Shown here: in pieces, positions 45,810-54,121 of the stretch
Position numbering within the stretch: position 1 is the first letter of the stretch
How the letters are laid out: the number at the start of each line of letters is the position of its first letter
Origin: Phycisphaerales bacterium
Lineage (GTDB): Bacteria; Planctomycetota; Phycisphaerae; Phycisphaerales; UBA1924
Length of the DNA: 64,000 nucleotides
Assembly (NCBI GenBank): GCA_029213305.1
Contig: JARGPA010000018.1
Span: forward strand, 16,146-80,145
Reading direction: 5' to 3'
Notes under the pieces: generated by a model
Told to the model about the DNA's origin: nothing
The model's database searches: none
The model's input: only the letters and a program-made list of their open reading frames with translations
Translations under genes and position numbers: made by a program

Positions 45810-46569
45810 CTCAACCTCCAATCCGCAAAATGATGAGTTCTATGTTGGATATCTCCCGATTCCAAAGGGATATCGCAAGTTTATTAATGCGCTATTAGTT
45901 ACTCTGTTTCTCTGGATTTCTGCGATGTCTGTCATCATCGTAACAACGATGCGAGACCCTGGATATGCACGTTGGGAAACAGGAGCCGCACAACAATGGA
46001 CAGGCACACTCGTTGAATCCCCATATCCAATGCTTATCCCAGATGATTCTACAAAACCGGCAATCTTCGTTGTCTCTATGGGAAAACTTGGCGCTCATGA
46101 GAGACTTGCCCCATTCTACGACAAGCATGTCACTCTCAGCGGATACGAACTGAATAGAGATGGCCGATTGCTCATTGAACTTGAGGATGAAGAATCAGCA
46201 ATTGCTCTCGAATCATCTGTCCCAACAACTCGATCGCAAACCCCAGTACATGTCGACACGATCAGACTTACCGGCGAAATAATTGACGGCAAATGCTATC
46301 TCGGCGCAATGAAACCAGGAGACGGCGTTGGACACCGATCGTGTGCTGTTCTCTGTATCCGAGGAGGGCTCCCTCCGATGTTTGCTGCAGAGACACCAGA
46401 TGGAAGTAAGATCTACTACTTGCTCATGATCGATGGTTCAACAAATTACAGCGAAGAATCTCTCGGACTTGTTGGTAGGCGCGTGAGTTTGACTGCAAAG
46501 CACTCAACTCTCCTTGGGCTCCCCATCCTTGATTCAAGCAACAGCCAAATCACGCTGCACGAAAACTAA
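45799..46569 (+). CDS. Membrane-anchored conserved protein of the Rieske operon, function unknown
   Basis: 256 residues. One membrane helix (about 30-49, LLVTLFLWISAMSVIIVTTM) is near the N-terminus, so most of the protein faces the periplasm. A first domain (residues about 55-145) is β-rich. The second has IIDGKCYLGAMKPGDGVGHRSCAVLCIRGGLPPMF, a conserved Cys/His cluster (Cys, His, Cys, Cys) that could bind metal or haem. No enzyme family is recognised. Two adjacent ATG codons (45799, 45802) are possible, both overlapping the end of the Rieske gene. Position and coupling suggest it is a subunit or maturation factor of the redox complex. Confidence 0.7.
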   Translation: MMDNSTSNPQNDEFYVGYLPIPKGYRKFINALLVTLFLWISAMSVIIVTTMRDPGYARWETGAAQQWTGTLVESPYPMLIPDDSTKPAIFVVSMGKLGAHERLAPFYDKHVTLSGYELNRDGRLLIELEDEESAIALESSVPTTRSQTPVHVDTIRLTGEIIDGKCYLGAMKPGDGVGHRSCAVLCIRGGLPPMFAAETPDGSKIYYLLMIDGSTNYSEESLGLVGRRVSLTAKHSTLLGLPILDSSNSQITLHEN

Positions 46570-46649
46570 GATCGACAACGGATCTCTTTGTTGAGGATGT
46601 TCATTCCACTACGGCGCTGCAACCTTCGACATTCGCTATCATTTGTTCT

Positions 46650-47438
46650 ATGCAAGCACACATCGTCCAACTCAACATCGTATGGGAAAACAAAGCTGCG
46701 AACTACGGACGAGTTGTTGATCTGCTCGATAGTGCTCCAGTTGAATCAGGTGATTTGATCGTACTTCCTGAACTTTTCGATGTTGGGTTCACTCTCAATA
46801 CAAAAATCGCGATCGATCATAACGAATCTACTTTGAAATTCCTCAAGGATCTCGCTGACACTTCAGGCTGCACGATTCATGGCTCAAGAGCATTGCCATC
46901 ATCTACAGAAGCAAAAGCTTGGAACTGTGCAACAATCACATCTCCCAACTACGATATCCCTCTCTGCGAGTACCACAAGATTCATCCCTTCTCTTTTGGA
47001 AGAGAATCAGAATCGTATATTGGTGATACTGAATTACTCCAGTACGAATGGGACTCCGGGCACAACAAAATCAGGGTTTGCCCTGCGATCTGCTATGACT
47101 TGAGATTTCCTGAGCTCTTTCGAAAAGGCCTACTCAAAGGCGCTGAAGCATTTGTAATCGGCGCGAACTGGCCCAGCCCCCGTATTCATCACTGGAGAAC
47201 TCTGTGTATCGCAAGAGCGATAGAAAATCAAGCATTTGTCATCGCTGCAAATCGATCAGGCGACGACCCACATCTTCCATATCCAGGAAACTCATTGATC
47301 GTCGATCCCAAAGGTGAAGTTATTGCAGAACTAGGTGATCAAGAAGCTGTTCTCAGCGCAGAGATTGATCCTGAGATCGTCCAAAACTGGCGTTCAGATT
47401 TTCCTGTGATCAATGACATCAAGCTCATCGACAAATGA
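46650..47438 (+). CDS. Nitrilase-family amidase (NIT2/YafV-type, ω-amidase-like)
   Basis: 262 residues. The catalytic triad is visible: Glu in LIVLPELFDVGF, Lys in YHKIHPFSFG, and Cys in CPAICYDLRFPELFR. The family hydrolyses amides, and the YafV/NIT2 branch acts as ω-amidase on 2-oxoglutaramate or 2-oxosuccinamate, repairing transaminase by-products. That is the likely role; other C-N hydrolase substrates are possible. It follows the redox operon by 80 nt and precedes a terminator shared with rplS in the convergent direction. Confidence 0.88.
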   Translation: MQAHIVQLNIVWENKAANYGRVVDLLDSAPVESGDLIVLPELFDVGFTLNTKIAIDHNESTLKFLKDLADTSGCTIHGSRALPSSTEAKAWNCATITSPNYDIPLCEYHKIHPFSFGRESESYIGDTELLQYEWDSGHNKIRVCPAICYDLRFPELFRKGLLKGAEAFVIGANWPSPRIHHWRTLCIARAIENQAFVIAANRSGDDPHLPYPGNSLIVDPKGEVIAELGDQEAVLSAEIDPEIVQNWRSDFPVINDIKLIDK

Positions 47439-47460
47439 ATCAAATCGATATTATGCGCTG

Positions 47461-47491
47461 AAAAAAACAAGCCTCCGGATTGGAGGCCTGT
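47461..47491 (-). terminator. Intrinsic terminator after rplS
   Basis: Arms CAAGCCTCC / GGAGGCCTG (one G-U in RNA) around a 5-nt loop. The minus-strand transcript continues with a T-tract (seven T). It separates convergent rplS and the amidase gene and may act both ways, though the plus strand lacks a good T-run. Confidence 0.8.
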
Positions 47492-47523
47492 TTGAAAATG
47501 TACTCGTTTGTTCGTCGTTAGAC

Positions 47524-47916
47524 TTAGCGATGAACTGTAGTCATGCCTTCGATATGCTTCATGCCGCGACGGCGATCACGAAGACGACGTGACTTACCAA
47601 CGCGATCACGAAGGAAGTAAAGCTTCGCGCGACGAGCATCGCCACGACGAACGACTTCAAACTGTGCAATCAACGGTGAATGGATCGGCCAAGTCTTTTC
47701 AACACCAACATCACCCACCATGCGACGCACGGTAATGTTTTCATCAATACCTCTGCCCTTACGAGAGATCAGAGTTCCTTGATAAACCTGAATACGCTCT
47801 TTTTCACCTTCAACAATTCGGATGTGCACATTGATTGTGTCGCCGACGTCAAAGCGCGGGATATCCGTTTTAAGTGATTCAGAGTTGATTGATTCGATGA
47901 TGTTCTGGTTACCCAT
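47524..47916 (-). CDS. rplS: Ribosomal protein L19
   Basis: 130 residues. It contains IPRFDVGDTINVHIRIVEGEKERIQVYQGTLISRKG and RSPLIAQFEVVRRGDARRAKLYFLRDRVGKSRRLRDRR, typical of bL19, with a short extra tail (KHIEGMTTVHR). It belongs to the 50S subunit at the subunit interface. Normally it ends the rpsP-rimM-trmD-rplS operon. Here trmD is on the opposite strand 2 kb away and rplS has its own terminator. Confidence 0.95.
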   Translation of the reverse strand: MGNQNIIESINSESLKTDIPRFDVGDTINVHIRIVEGEKERIQVYQGTLISRKGRGIDENITVRRMVGDVGVEKTWPIHSPLIAQFEVVRRGDARRAKLYFLRDRVGKSRRLRDRRRGMKHIEGMTTVHR

Positions 47917-48048
47917 GACTGTATTCCTTGATCTCCGCGCGATCGCCGCGCTGGGACGGCAACGATAGGCACTTCTCGCGCCAATGTCGAGGTACTATCG
48001 CTTACCAAAATCCCACTCAGACGGAAAATAATAGCCCTACACTTGGGA

Positions 48049-49095
48049 ATGAAAGCAATAGTCGTCACAAAACAGGGCAACCCAGTCGCACCAAACATTA
48101 CCCTTCAATCAAGCTGGACAGACCCGCTCATGGCTCGCGACGGTGAAGCAATCATTCGCACCCATGCGTCTGCGTTCAATCACATGGATTTATGGGTCGG
48201 ACGAGGAGTCCCAGGGCTCAAACTCGATTATCCACGTGTTTCAGGTTGTGACGGCTGTGGAGAAGTCATCGCAGTCGGCAAAGGGGTCGACAACTCATGG
48301 GTTGGTAAACGAGTAATTTACAATGCAGCAATTTCAATCGATGACCAGCCATCACCATTAGACCCGCCTTCTTCATCGATGTGCCCAAACTACGAACTGA
48401 TCGGCGAACATCACAATGGAGCACACGCAGAGATGTTTGCGTGCCCTGTCGAAAATTTGGCTCATATCTCAGATGACGCAGACCCAATCGAAGCAGCAGC
48501 CTTTGGATTGTGTGCCCTTACTGCATATTCGATGATGATCACGAAAGGCCAACTCCGTCCGGGTCAATCTGTTCTGATCACCGGCATCGGGGGAGGGGTC
48601 GCAACCAGTGCCCTTTCGATCGCAAAGCATCTGGGATGTCGAGTAGCCGTCACTTCTCGCCATCAATGGAAACTAGACAAAGCAATTGAACTTGGCACTG
48701 ACTTTACGATCTTAGATGAAGGTCAAGATTGGTCGAAAGATCTACGAGCTTGGACCAACAAACGCGGAGTCGACATGGCCGTCGATTCCGTTGGAAAAGT
48801 TGCTCATCTCAACTGCATCAAATCACTCGCACGAGGCGGCGCCTATGTCACACCAGGATGCACAACCGGTCCAGATGCAAAGACTGACTTAGCGCGAATA
48901 TTCTGGAATCAACTCCGAATCTTGGGATCGACTATGGGTTCTAACGATGAGTTTAAGGAAGTCGTCGCACTGTTTAACGCAGGAAAACTCTCTCCGGTAG
49001 TTGATCGAACTTTTAAACCCGAAGAATGTACGCAGGCCTACGAACGACTCGAAGCAGGAGATCAGTTCGGCAAAATCGTCATTGATTGGCGATAG
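48049..49095 (+). CDS. Zinc-type alcohol dehydrogenase/quinone oxidoreductase family protein (MDR)
   Basis: 348 residues, medium-chain dehydrogenase/reductase. The N-terminal part has the GroES-like HASAFNHMDLWVGRG and SGCDGCGEVIAVGKGV; a Cys that could bind zinc is present, but the second zinc-ligand set is not obvious. The nucleotide-binding motif is GIGGGVATSALSIAKHLGCRVAVTSR. It probably reduces a carbonyl or quinone using NADPH; the substrate is unknown. ATG 48049 is used; TTG 48043 would add two residues. It is inserted between rplS and rpsP. Confidence 0.85.
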   Translation: MKAIVVTKQGNPVAPNITLQSSWTDPLMARDGEAIIRTHASAFNHMDLWVGRGVPGLKLDYPRVSGCDGCGEVIAVGKGVDNSWVGKRVIYNAAISIDDQPSPLDPPSSSMCPNYELIGEHHNGAHAEMFACPVENLAHISDDADPIEAAAFGLCALTAYSMMITKGQLRPGQSVLITGIGGGVATSALSIAKHLGCRVAVTSRHQWKLDKAIELGTDFTILDEGQDWSKDLRAWTNKRGVDMAVDSVGKVAHLNCIKSLARGGAYVTPGCTTGPDAKTDLARIFWNQLRILGSTMGSNDEFKEVVALFNAGKLSPVVDRTFKPEECTQAYERLEAGDQFGKIVIDWR

Positions 49096-49156
49096 GCAAG
49101 CAATTAAAAATCGCCCACGAATGTGGACGATGAAAGTTCAATCTATTCACAATAAC

Positions 49157-49720
49157 TTATTCAGCGGACTCTTCAGCAGCCGGCTCTGGTTCAGGCTTAG
49201 CTGATGCATTTGCCTTTGTCGCTTCGTCGAGTGCTTTGGATGCTTCAGCCGCAAAGCCTTCAGCTTTTGCAACCTGAGCAGCGCCAACAGTCTTCTTCAC
49301 CATGTTGTGCAATCTCTTCGCGTTGTTCGAGAATGGAGTGAGATCCGCTTCGGAATCTTCTGCCATTTTATCGATACCTGCGACAGCAGCTTCAACAGTT
49401 TTGAGTGCTGCTTTACACTTACCGACTTGCAATGCGTGTGCGCGATCTGCTTCCCATTGAGCTTTCAGCTCGCCTTCAAGAAGATCTGCACGGCCGAGCA
49501 TGTCACGGACTGTGTCCGATGGTTGAGCACCCTTTGCTAACCAAGCTTTGATTTCTTCAACCTTAAGAACGATTTGTTTATCTTCGTCCTTCATCATCGG
49601 GTCGTAGTGACCAAGATTTTCAAGCACGCGACCGTTTCGGCGTGTGCGTTGATCAATCGCATTGATACGGTAAAACGGGCGGTGAGTGCGGCCAAGGCGC
49701 TGCATACGGATACGAACCAT
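49157..49720 (-). CDS. rpsP: Ribosomal protein S16 with a long C-terminal extension
   Basis: 187 residues, where bacterial S16 is about 80-90. The N-terminal part (MVRIRMQRLGRTHRPFYRINAIDQRTRRNGRVLENLGHYDP...) is a clean S16 core to about residue 70. The rest is helical and rich in Ala, Glu and Lys (KAQWEADRAHALQVGKCKAALKT, then an EPEPAAEESAE tail), with no counterpart in typical S16. AGGAG seven bases before ATG 49720 fixes the start; the longer frame to 49828 is intergenic. S16 normally opens an operon with rimM, trmD and rplS, but here it stands alone and trmD diverges from it. Confidence 0.92.
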   Translation of the reverse strand: MVRIRMQRLGRTHRPFYRINAIDQRTRRNGRVLENLGHYDPMMKDEDKQIVLKVEEIKAWLAKGAQPSDTVRDMLGRADLLEGELKAQWEADRAHALQVGKCKAALKTVEAAVAGIDKMAEDSEADLTPFSNNAKRLHNMVKKTVGAAQVAKAEGFAAEASKALDEATKANASAKPEPEPAAEESAE

Positions 49721-49742
49721 AATGATTCTCCTAATTTCAAAG

Positions 49743-49759
49743 CCCGCTTTCAAAGCGGG
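49743..49759 (-). promoter_or_regulatory. Leader hairpin of rpsP
   Basis: CCCGCTTTCAAAGCGGG on the plus strand: 8-bp inverted repeat with a 1-3 nt loop, 22 nt upstream of the rpsP start and just before its AGGAG. It is not followed by a T-run, so it is more likely a translational or stability element in the leader than a terminator. Confidence 0.4.
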
Positions 49760-49945
49760 AAACCAACCCGACGCGACCGAATGTTGATAAACTTCATCAA
49801 CACAGGTTTCATCCCACGACTGGTCCAACCGTTGGTCCTGTCTGCGTTCGCCGGGTCCATATGATTCGCTCCTAAACCTCTACAATCCACCCAGAGGACA
49901 CGGTTTGCACCGATTTCTTCGATCAGATTCGGACTATGATCCCAT

Positions 49946-50707
49946 ATGCGGATAGATGTATTAACCACATTTCCAGAGATGTTCGATCGTGAATCCCCCG
50001 CTGCTTTGGGGGTCTCGATCCCCAAACGGGCTCAGGACGCGGGTTTGCTCGAAATCTACGCAACCAATATCCGTTCATACGCAGATAACAAACACGAGAA
50101 AACAGACGCCAGACCATATGGCGGCGGCCCAGGAATGGTTATGACATGTCAACCAGTTTGGGACGCGGTCCAAGCGGTTGAGTCATCAGACCCGACTCCT
50201 GCTCGCCGTATCTTGCTTACTCCTCAGGGAATTCCACTCACACAGGAACTTGTTGAAGAACTCGCACAAGAACAACGATTGCTCATGATCGCAGGTCACT
50301 ACGAAGGGATCGACGAACGTGTTATAGAGAAACTTGAACCACTCGAAATTTCGATCGGAGATTACATTCTCTCAGGTGGAGAACTAGCCGCGATGGTCTT
50401 GATCGACGCGATCACTCGGGTCTTACCTGGAGCGTTAGGCCATCAAGATTCTGCGATAGAAGATTCGTTCTCGGAACCAAGAACTTGCAACTCTGACGGC
50501 AATGAGATTAATCCCAAAATCTTAAAAAAACTGAACCTTCCTCAAAATGCCAAGCTCCTAGATTGCCCACATTACACAAGACCCAAAGTTTGGGAAGGAA
50601 TGGAAGTCCCAAAAGTTCTCACAAACGGTGATCACGACGCCGTCGCAATCTGGCGTTTAGAACAAAGATATAAGAGAACACAAAATCGTCGTCCGGATTT
50701 ACTCTGA
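49946..50707 (+). CDS. trmD: tRNA (guanine37-N1)-methyltransferase
   Basis: 253 residues with the SPOUT-fold signatures of TrmD: RIDVLTTFPEMFD, DARPYGGGPGMVM, LLMIAGHYEGIDERV, and ISIGDYILSGGELAAMVLIDAITRVLPGALG. It methylates G37 of tRNAs reading CNN codons, preventing frameshifts. The C-terminal GDHDAVAIWRLEQRYKRT is also conserved. It is transcribed alone, away from rpsP and rplS. No rimM is visible next to it. Confidence 0.95.
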   Translation: MRIDVLTTFPEMFDRESPAALGVSIPKRAQDAGLLEIYATNIRSYADNKHEKTDARPYGGGPGMVMTCQPVWDAVQAVESSDPTPARRILLTPQGIPLTQELVEELAQEQRLLMIAGHYEGIDERVIEKLEPLEISIGDYILSGGELAAMVLIDAITRVLPGALGHQDSAIEDSFSEPRTCNSDGNEINPKILKKLNLPQNAKLLDCPHYTRPKVWEGMEVPKVLTNGDHDAVAIWRLEQRYKRTQNRRPDLL

Positions 50708-50754
50708 TTCTCGGGTTGAACTTGCTTTTTGAAGCGTAATATGGGATAGTGTAC

Positions 50755-50778
50755 ACCCACCCTTAAGTTGTGGGTTTT
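50755..50778 (+). terminator. Weak hairpin after trmD
   Basis: ACCCAC/GTGGGT 6-bp stem with a 9-nt loop followed by four T. It lies 47 nt after the trmD stop and 40 nt before the next start, so it could be a weak terminator or part of a leader. Confidence 0.35.
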
Positions 50779-50817
50779 AAACTGTTCATCCAAATTTGAA
50801 ACAACGGAGCTTTCCAA

Positions 50818-51123
50818 ATGAAACGAGTCTTCCTCTTCGGCGCAATCGCAATCTCAACACTCATGGTCGGTTGCTCATCAACTGAAACACGCGACTGTGA
50901 CACCAAAGCTTGTGACAAAGCTGCGATCTGTGCAGATGCAGCAAACTGCAATCCAGCAGATTGTGACAAAGAAAAATGCACTGACGGTGTTAAAGCATGT
51001 GCTTCTGAAGGAAAGAGCGACTGCTGTGGCTCATGTGGCGGCGGCGAAGCGGCTAAAGAATGCTGCGGTACATGTGGCGGCGGCGAGCACAGCCACGCTG
51101 ATGGCGATCACAGCCATGACTAA
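50818..51123 (+). CDS. Cysteine-rich lipoprotein with His-rich tail (probable metal binder)
   Basis: 101 residues. The signal peptide ends in the lipobox LMVGC (Cys19), so it is a lipoprotein. The mature part contains 13 further cysteines in short spacings. It includes two matched CCGxCGGGE units separated by a linker, and ends HSHADGDHSHD with four histidines. This composition resembles small metal-binding or metallothionein-like proteins (zinc or copper). No enzyme fold is recognised. It may buffer or sense metals at the inner or outer membrane. A terminator follows 66 nt downstream, so it is transcribed on its own or with trmD. Confidence 0.75.
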   Translation: MKRVFLFGAIAISTLMVGCSSTETRDCDTKACDKAAICADAANCNPADCDKEKCTDGVKACASEGKSDCCGSCGGGEAAKECCGTCGGGEHSHADGDHSHD

Positions 51124-51188
51124 GTGTGCTAGTGTAATTCGCTAACAATCATCCTGTGCTAGTTCACAGTGCATGATCCAAGCTATTG

Positions 51189-51213
51189 AAAAACCCGTCT
51201 AGTACGGGTTTTT
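51189..51213 (+). terminator. Intrinsic terminator after the cysteine-rich lipoprotein gene
   Basis: AAAAACCCGT/ACGGGTTTTT 10-bp arms with a 5-nt loop, followed on the plus strand by CTTTT. It precedes hldE by about 44 nt. Confidence 0.85.
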
Positions 51214-51256
51214 CTTTTGTCCATCTTGAACCCTCACTGAGAGCTACAATTCGAGC

Positions 51257-52741
51257 ATGGACCAACTCCTCACTGCCCTTGCCGATTGGAAATCATTCAA
51301 CGCTATCGTTGTCGGCGATTTCATGCTCGATCAACTCCTCTCAGGAGAAGCAACTCGACTTTCACCCGATGCTCCGGTCCCAGTACTCAAAGTCACGAAA
51401 CAAGAAAACAATCCTGGGGGATCTGCGAACCTATCACTTGATCTTGTCGCGCTCAGCGGCGAAGTCATCGCACTAGGGATCATCGGAGACGATCCTGAAG
51501 GTCAAATTCTTGTCAAAGAGTTAAACAACCAATCTATCTCAACAGTTGGGATGATCACCGATCAATCTAGACCAACAACTGTAAAAAGGAATCTCATCGG
51601 ACTCGCACAAGGTCGACACGCACAGAAAATGTTCCGAGTGGACTTTGAATCTGATGAACCAATTAGTTCTGAAATCGAAAATCGCATTCTGGAATCTTTC
51701 GATCAAGCTCTTCTCAATTCACAGGTTGTATGCATTGAGGATTACAACAAAGGTGTGTGCACTGAGAGACTCTGTCAAGAAATTATCAAACGATCGAAAC
51801 TTGCCAATGTCCCTGTGTTTGTTGATCCAGCTCCTATCAAAGACTACAGCAAATACGCAGGCGCAACAGCGATCACACCCAATCGGACAGAAGCAGAACT
51901 CGCAACAGGAATCAAGGCCGGCGAAGATTCCCGCGAATCACATCGCGAGCATCTTGCGAGAACTCTTCTCGATGCAAACCAGTTTGAAACAGTCGTTCTC
52001 ACACTCGACAAACAAGGTGCAGTATTTGTCAAAGCAAATGATACTGAAACGGTGCATGTCCCGACAGTTGCCAGAGAAGTGTACGATGTTACTGGCGCAG
52101 GAGACATGATGCTTGCTGCACTCGCTGCTGCTCGTGCGAACGATCTGGGTTGGATTGATTCAGTCCGATTCGCGAATGCTGCTGCAGGACTTGAAGTCGA
52201 AATCTTCGGAGTCGCACCAATCCCTGTTGAGCAGGTTCATTCAGATCTCTTGAGATCCCAAACATCGAGCAAAGGCCAAGCAAGAACACTCGACGAAGTG
52301 ATCGTCCAATCACGAGCAGCTCGAAAAGCAAACAAAAAGATTGTGTTCACCAATGGATGCTTTGATGTGCTCCATGCAGGTCATGTCTCTCTGCTCCAGA
52401 GATGTGCAGAACTTGGAGACATGCTGATTCTAGGAGTGAACGACGATCATTCAGTCCATGCACTCAAAGGGGACGGCCGACCTGTCAATAACCAGAATCA
52501 TCGAGCTCATGTGCTCCAAGCTCTGGGATGTGTCGATTCTGTAGTATTGTTCTCAGAAGAAACTCCAATCAAACTGATCGAAGCAATCAAACCCGATGTC
52601 TTAGTCAAAGGCGGGGATTACACCATCGAAACTGTTGTGGGACATGAACTTGTCGCAGAATACGGAGGTCAAGTCGTCATTCTCGATCTCATCGATGGGT
52701 TGTCGACAACCAACACGATTGAGAAGATGAAAAACTCATAA
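51257..52741 (+). CDS. hldE: Bifunctional heptose-7-phosphate kinase / heptose-1-phosphate adenylyltransferase
   Basis: 494 residues. The N-terminal PfkB-type kinase (1 to about 320) has NPGGSANLSLDLV, the ribokinase-family entry, and DVTGAGDMMLAALAAA with the catalytic Asp. The C-terminal nucleotidyltransferase domain has IVFTNGCFDVLHAGHVSLLQRCAELGD. The protein phosphorylates heptose-7-phosphate and later adenylates heptose-1-phosphate, giving ADP-heptose for LPS core. Together with lpxK this supports a lipopolysaccharide-bearing outer membrane. Confidence 0.95.
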   Translation: MDQLLTALADWKSFNAIVVGDFMLDQLLSGEATRLSPDAPVPVLKVTKQENNPGGSANLSLDLVALSGEVIALGIIGDDPEGQILVKELNNQSISTVGMITDQSRPTTVKRNLIGLAQGRHAQKMFRVDFESDEPISSEIENRILESFDQALLNSQVVCIEDYNKGVCTERLCQEIIKRSKLANVPVFVDPAPIKDYSKYAGATAITPNRTEAELATGIKAGEDSRESHREHLARTLLDANQFETVVLTLDKQGAVFVKANDTETVHVPTVAREVYDVTGAGDMMLAALAAARANDLGWIDSVRFANAAAGLEVEIFGVAPIPVEQVHSDLLRSQTSSKGQARTLDEVIVQSRAARKANKKIVFTNGCFDVLHAGHVSLLQRCAELGDMLILGVNDDHSVHALKGDGRPVNNQNHRAHVLQALGCVDSVVLFSEETPIKLIEAIKPDVLVKGGDYTIETVVGHELVAEYGGQVVILDLIDGLSTTNTIEKMKNS

Positions 52742-52789
52742 TCGTGGTTTTTGGGAGCTTTTGAGCATCAACCAAAGATTGAATGCTCA

Positions 52790-53257
52790 ATGTCCGATAG
52801 ATGTTCTATGCCTGAGAACTACTCCAGTATCGAAACCCATCTGATGATCGTTCATCCGCGTTATGCAGCAATGATCCTCAGCGGTCAAAAAACCGTCGAA
52901 GCGAGACTCGGTTCTGATCGCAGAGCACCATTCAATCGGGTCGAACCTGGAGATATCGTTTACATCAAACCAACATCCCAAAGGGTAATCGCGAAAGCAA
53001 TTGTCTATCGCGTTGATCAGTATGAAGGACTTGATCATTCAGATATCGATCGACTTAGAGAACTTTACAATAAACGAGTTCTCGGGGATGACAGTTTCTG
53101 GGATGCAAAGGCAGACGCAAACATCGCAACATTCATCACATTCGAAAAAATCACTCGATTGAACGATGAAATGTTCGTCCCTGAAGAACTACTCAAACCG
53201 AGTCGAAATGCGTGGAGAGTCCTATCCCAACTCCGAAAGCACTCACAAGCAGCATAA
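52790..53257 (+). CDS. ASCH/PUA-like domain protein
   Basis: 155 residues. The recognisable block is LMIVHPRYAAMILSGQKTVEARLGSDRRAPFNRVEPGDIVYIKPTSQRVIAKAIVYRV, an ASCH-type RNA-binding fold with charged and aromatic positions typical of the family. Proteins of this type act on RNA or nucleotides; the exact activity is unknown. Start choice is weak: ATG 52790 is used, but ATG 52808 is possible and no ribosome binding site is seen. It follows hldE by 48 nt and may be co-transcribed. Confidence 0.75.
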   Translation: MSDRCSMPENYSSIETHLMIVHPRYAAMILSGQKTVEARLGSDRRAPFNRVEPGDIVYIKPTSQRVIAKAIVYRVDQYEGLDHSDIDRLRELYNKRVLGDDSFWDAKADANIATFITFEKITRLNDEMFVPEELLKPSRNAWRVLSQLRKHSQAA

Positions 53258-53287
53258 TCTTTCGAAAACACATCGATCATCAATGCT

Positions 53288-53941
53288 TTAGTCTACAAAG
53301 AACCTTGAGACTCGTTCGAGGGTTCTTGTCATGGGTAAGCCAACGATTGATGTCTCATCACCTTCAAACTCAATCGGCCAACCCGCAGCAAGACGCTCTG
53401 TGATGTTGTAGGCGCCTGCTTTACCCATCCAAAGTTGTGAATCTAAATAATGCTCTATTTCCTGCGTGGAAACATCCCCAACACGGACAACTGAACGATC
53501 TACAAAGAGTTCTCTTCGCCCTGTCAATGGATCGACGATTGCAACCCCAGTAAGTACTTCATGCGTCGCATCTGCCATCGATAGGATCATCGTTTTTGCA
53601 TGATTCCGATCATCTGGCTGTCCCACAATCTTCCCTTGATGGACACAAACTGTGTCTGCTCCAATGACAACAGTCTCTCTGGATTGAATCTGAGGATTCG
53701 AGCTATTTGCGTTTTCATATGCTGCTAATGAAGAGGATGCTTTGAGATAAGCAAGAGCAGCAACCCAGTGCTCTGGATCAACATCACCCGGCATGAGATC
53801 CCCATCGTCAACAGAAGCTGGATGAATCGCATGATCAATCCCTAACTCTTCAAGCATCGCGCGACGACGCGGCGAAGCACTCGCAAGGACTACCAAAGGC
53901 AGCTCTTCTGGGTGATCAAGATGAGGGAGAGTTGGGTTCAT
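53288..53941 (-). CDS. Maf-type nucleoside triphosphate pyrophosphatase
   Basis: 217 residues. The family entry LPLVVLASASPRRRAMLEELG, the active-site region ETVVIGADTVCVHQGKIVGQP, and GKAGAYNITERLAAGWPIEFEGDETSIVGLPM are all present. Maf proteins hydrolyse non-canonical or bulk NTPs to NMPs. The YhdE type acts on dTTP/UTP and the YceF type on m7GTP; the type is not settled here. ATG 53941 is preferred because AGGA precedes it; earlier in-frame starts (53968, 54091) read into non-coding sequence. Confidence 0.9.
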   Translation of the reverse strand: MNPTLPHLDHPEELPLVVLASASPRRRAMLEELGIDHAIHPASVDDGDLMPGDVDPEHWVAALAYLKASSSLAAYENANSSNPQIQSRETVVIGADTVCVHQGKIVGQPDDRNHAKTMILSMADATHEVLTGVAIVDPLTGRRELFVDRSVVRVGDVSTQEIEHYLDSQLWMGKAGAYNITERLAAGWPIEFEGDETSIVGLPMTRTLERVSRFFVD

Positions 53942-54050
53942 ATGGGTTCCTGCATGATTATATACCATCTCAACTCGTCCTCGGTTCAGATTCCGAGAAG
54001 AACTACCCCACTTAGTTGAGCTTGATATCGCTTCTTTCTTATTAGAAAAA

Positions 54051-54078
54051 CAGCACCCCCAATTTCTCGGGGGTGCTG
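54051..54078 (-). terminator. Intrinsic terminator after the DUF11 lipoprotein gene
   Basis: A 10-bp stem CAGCACCCCC/GGGGGTGCTG with an 8-nt loop. On the minus strand it is followed by TTTTTCT, so it ends the transcript of the strongly biased lipoprotein gene. Confidence 0.9.
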
Positions 54079-54121
54079 AATAAGTTTTCATTGTTCAACG
54101 ATGAATCGTTGAACGATTTGA

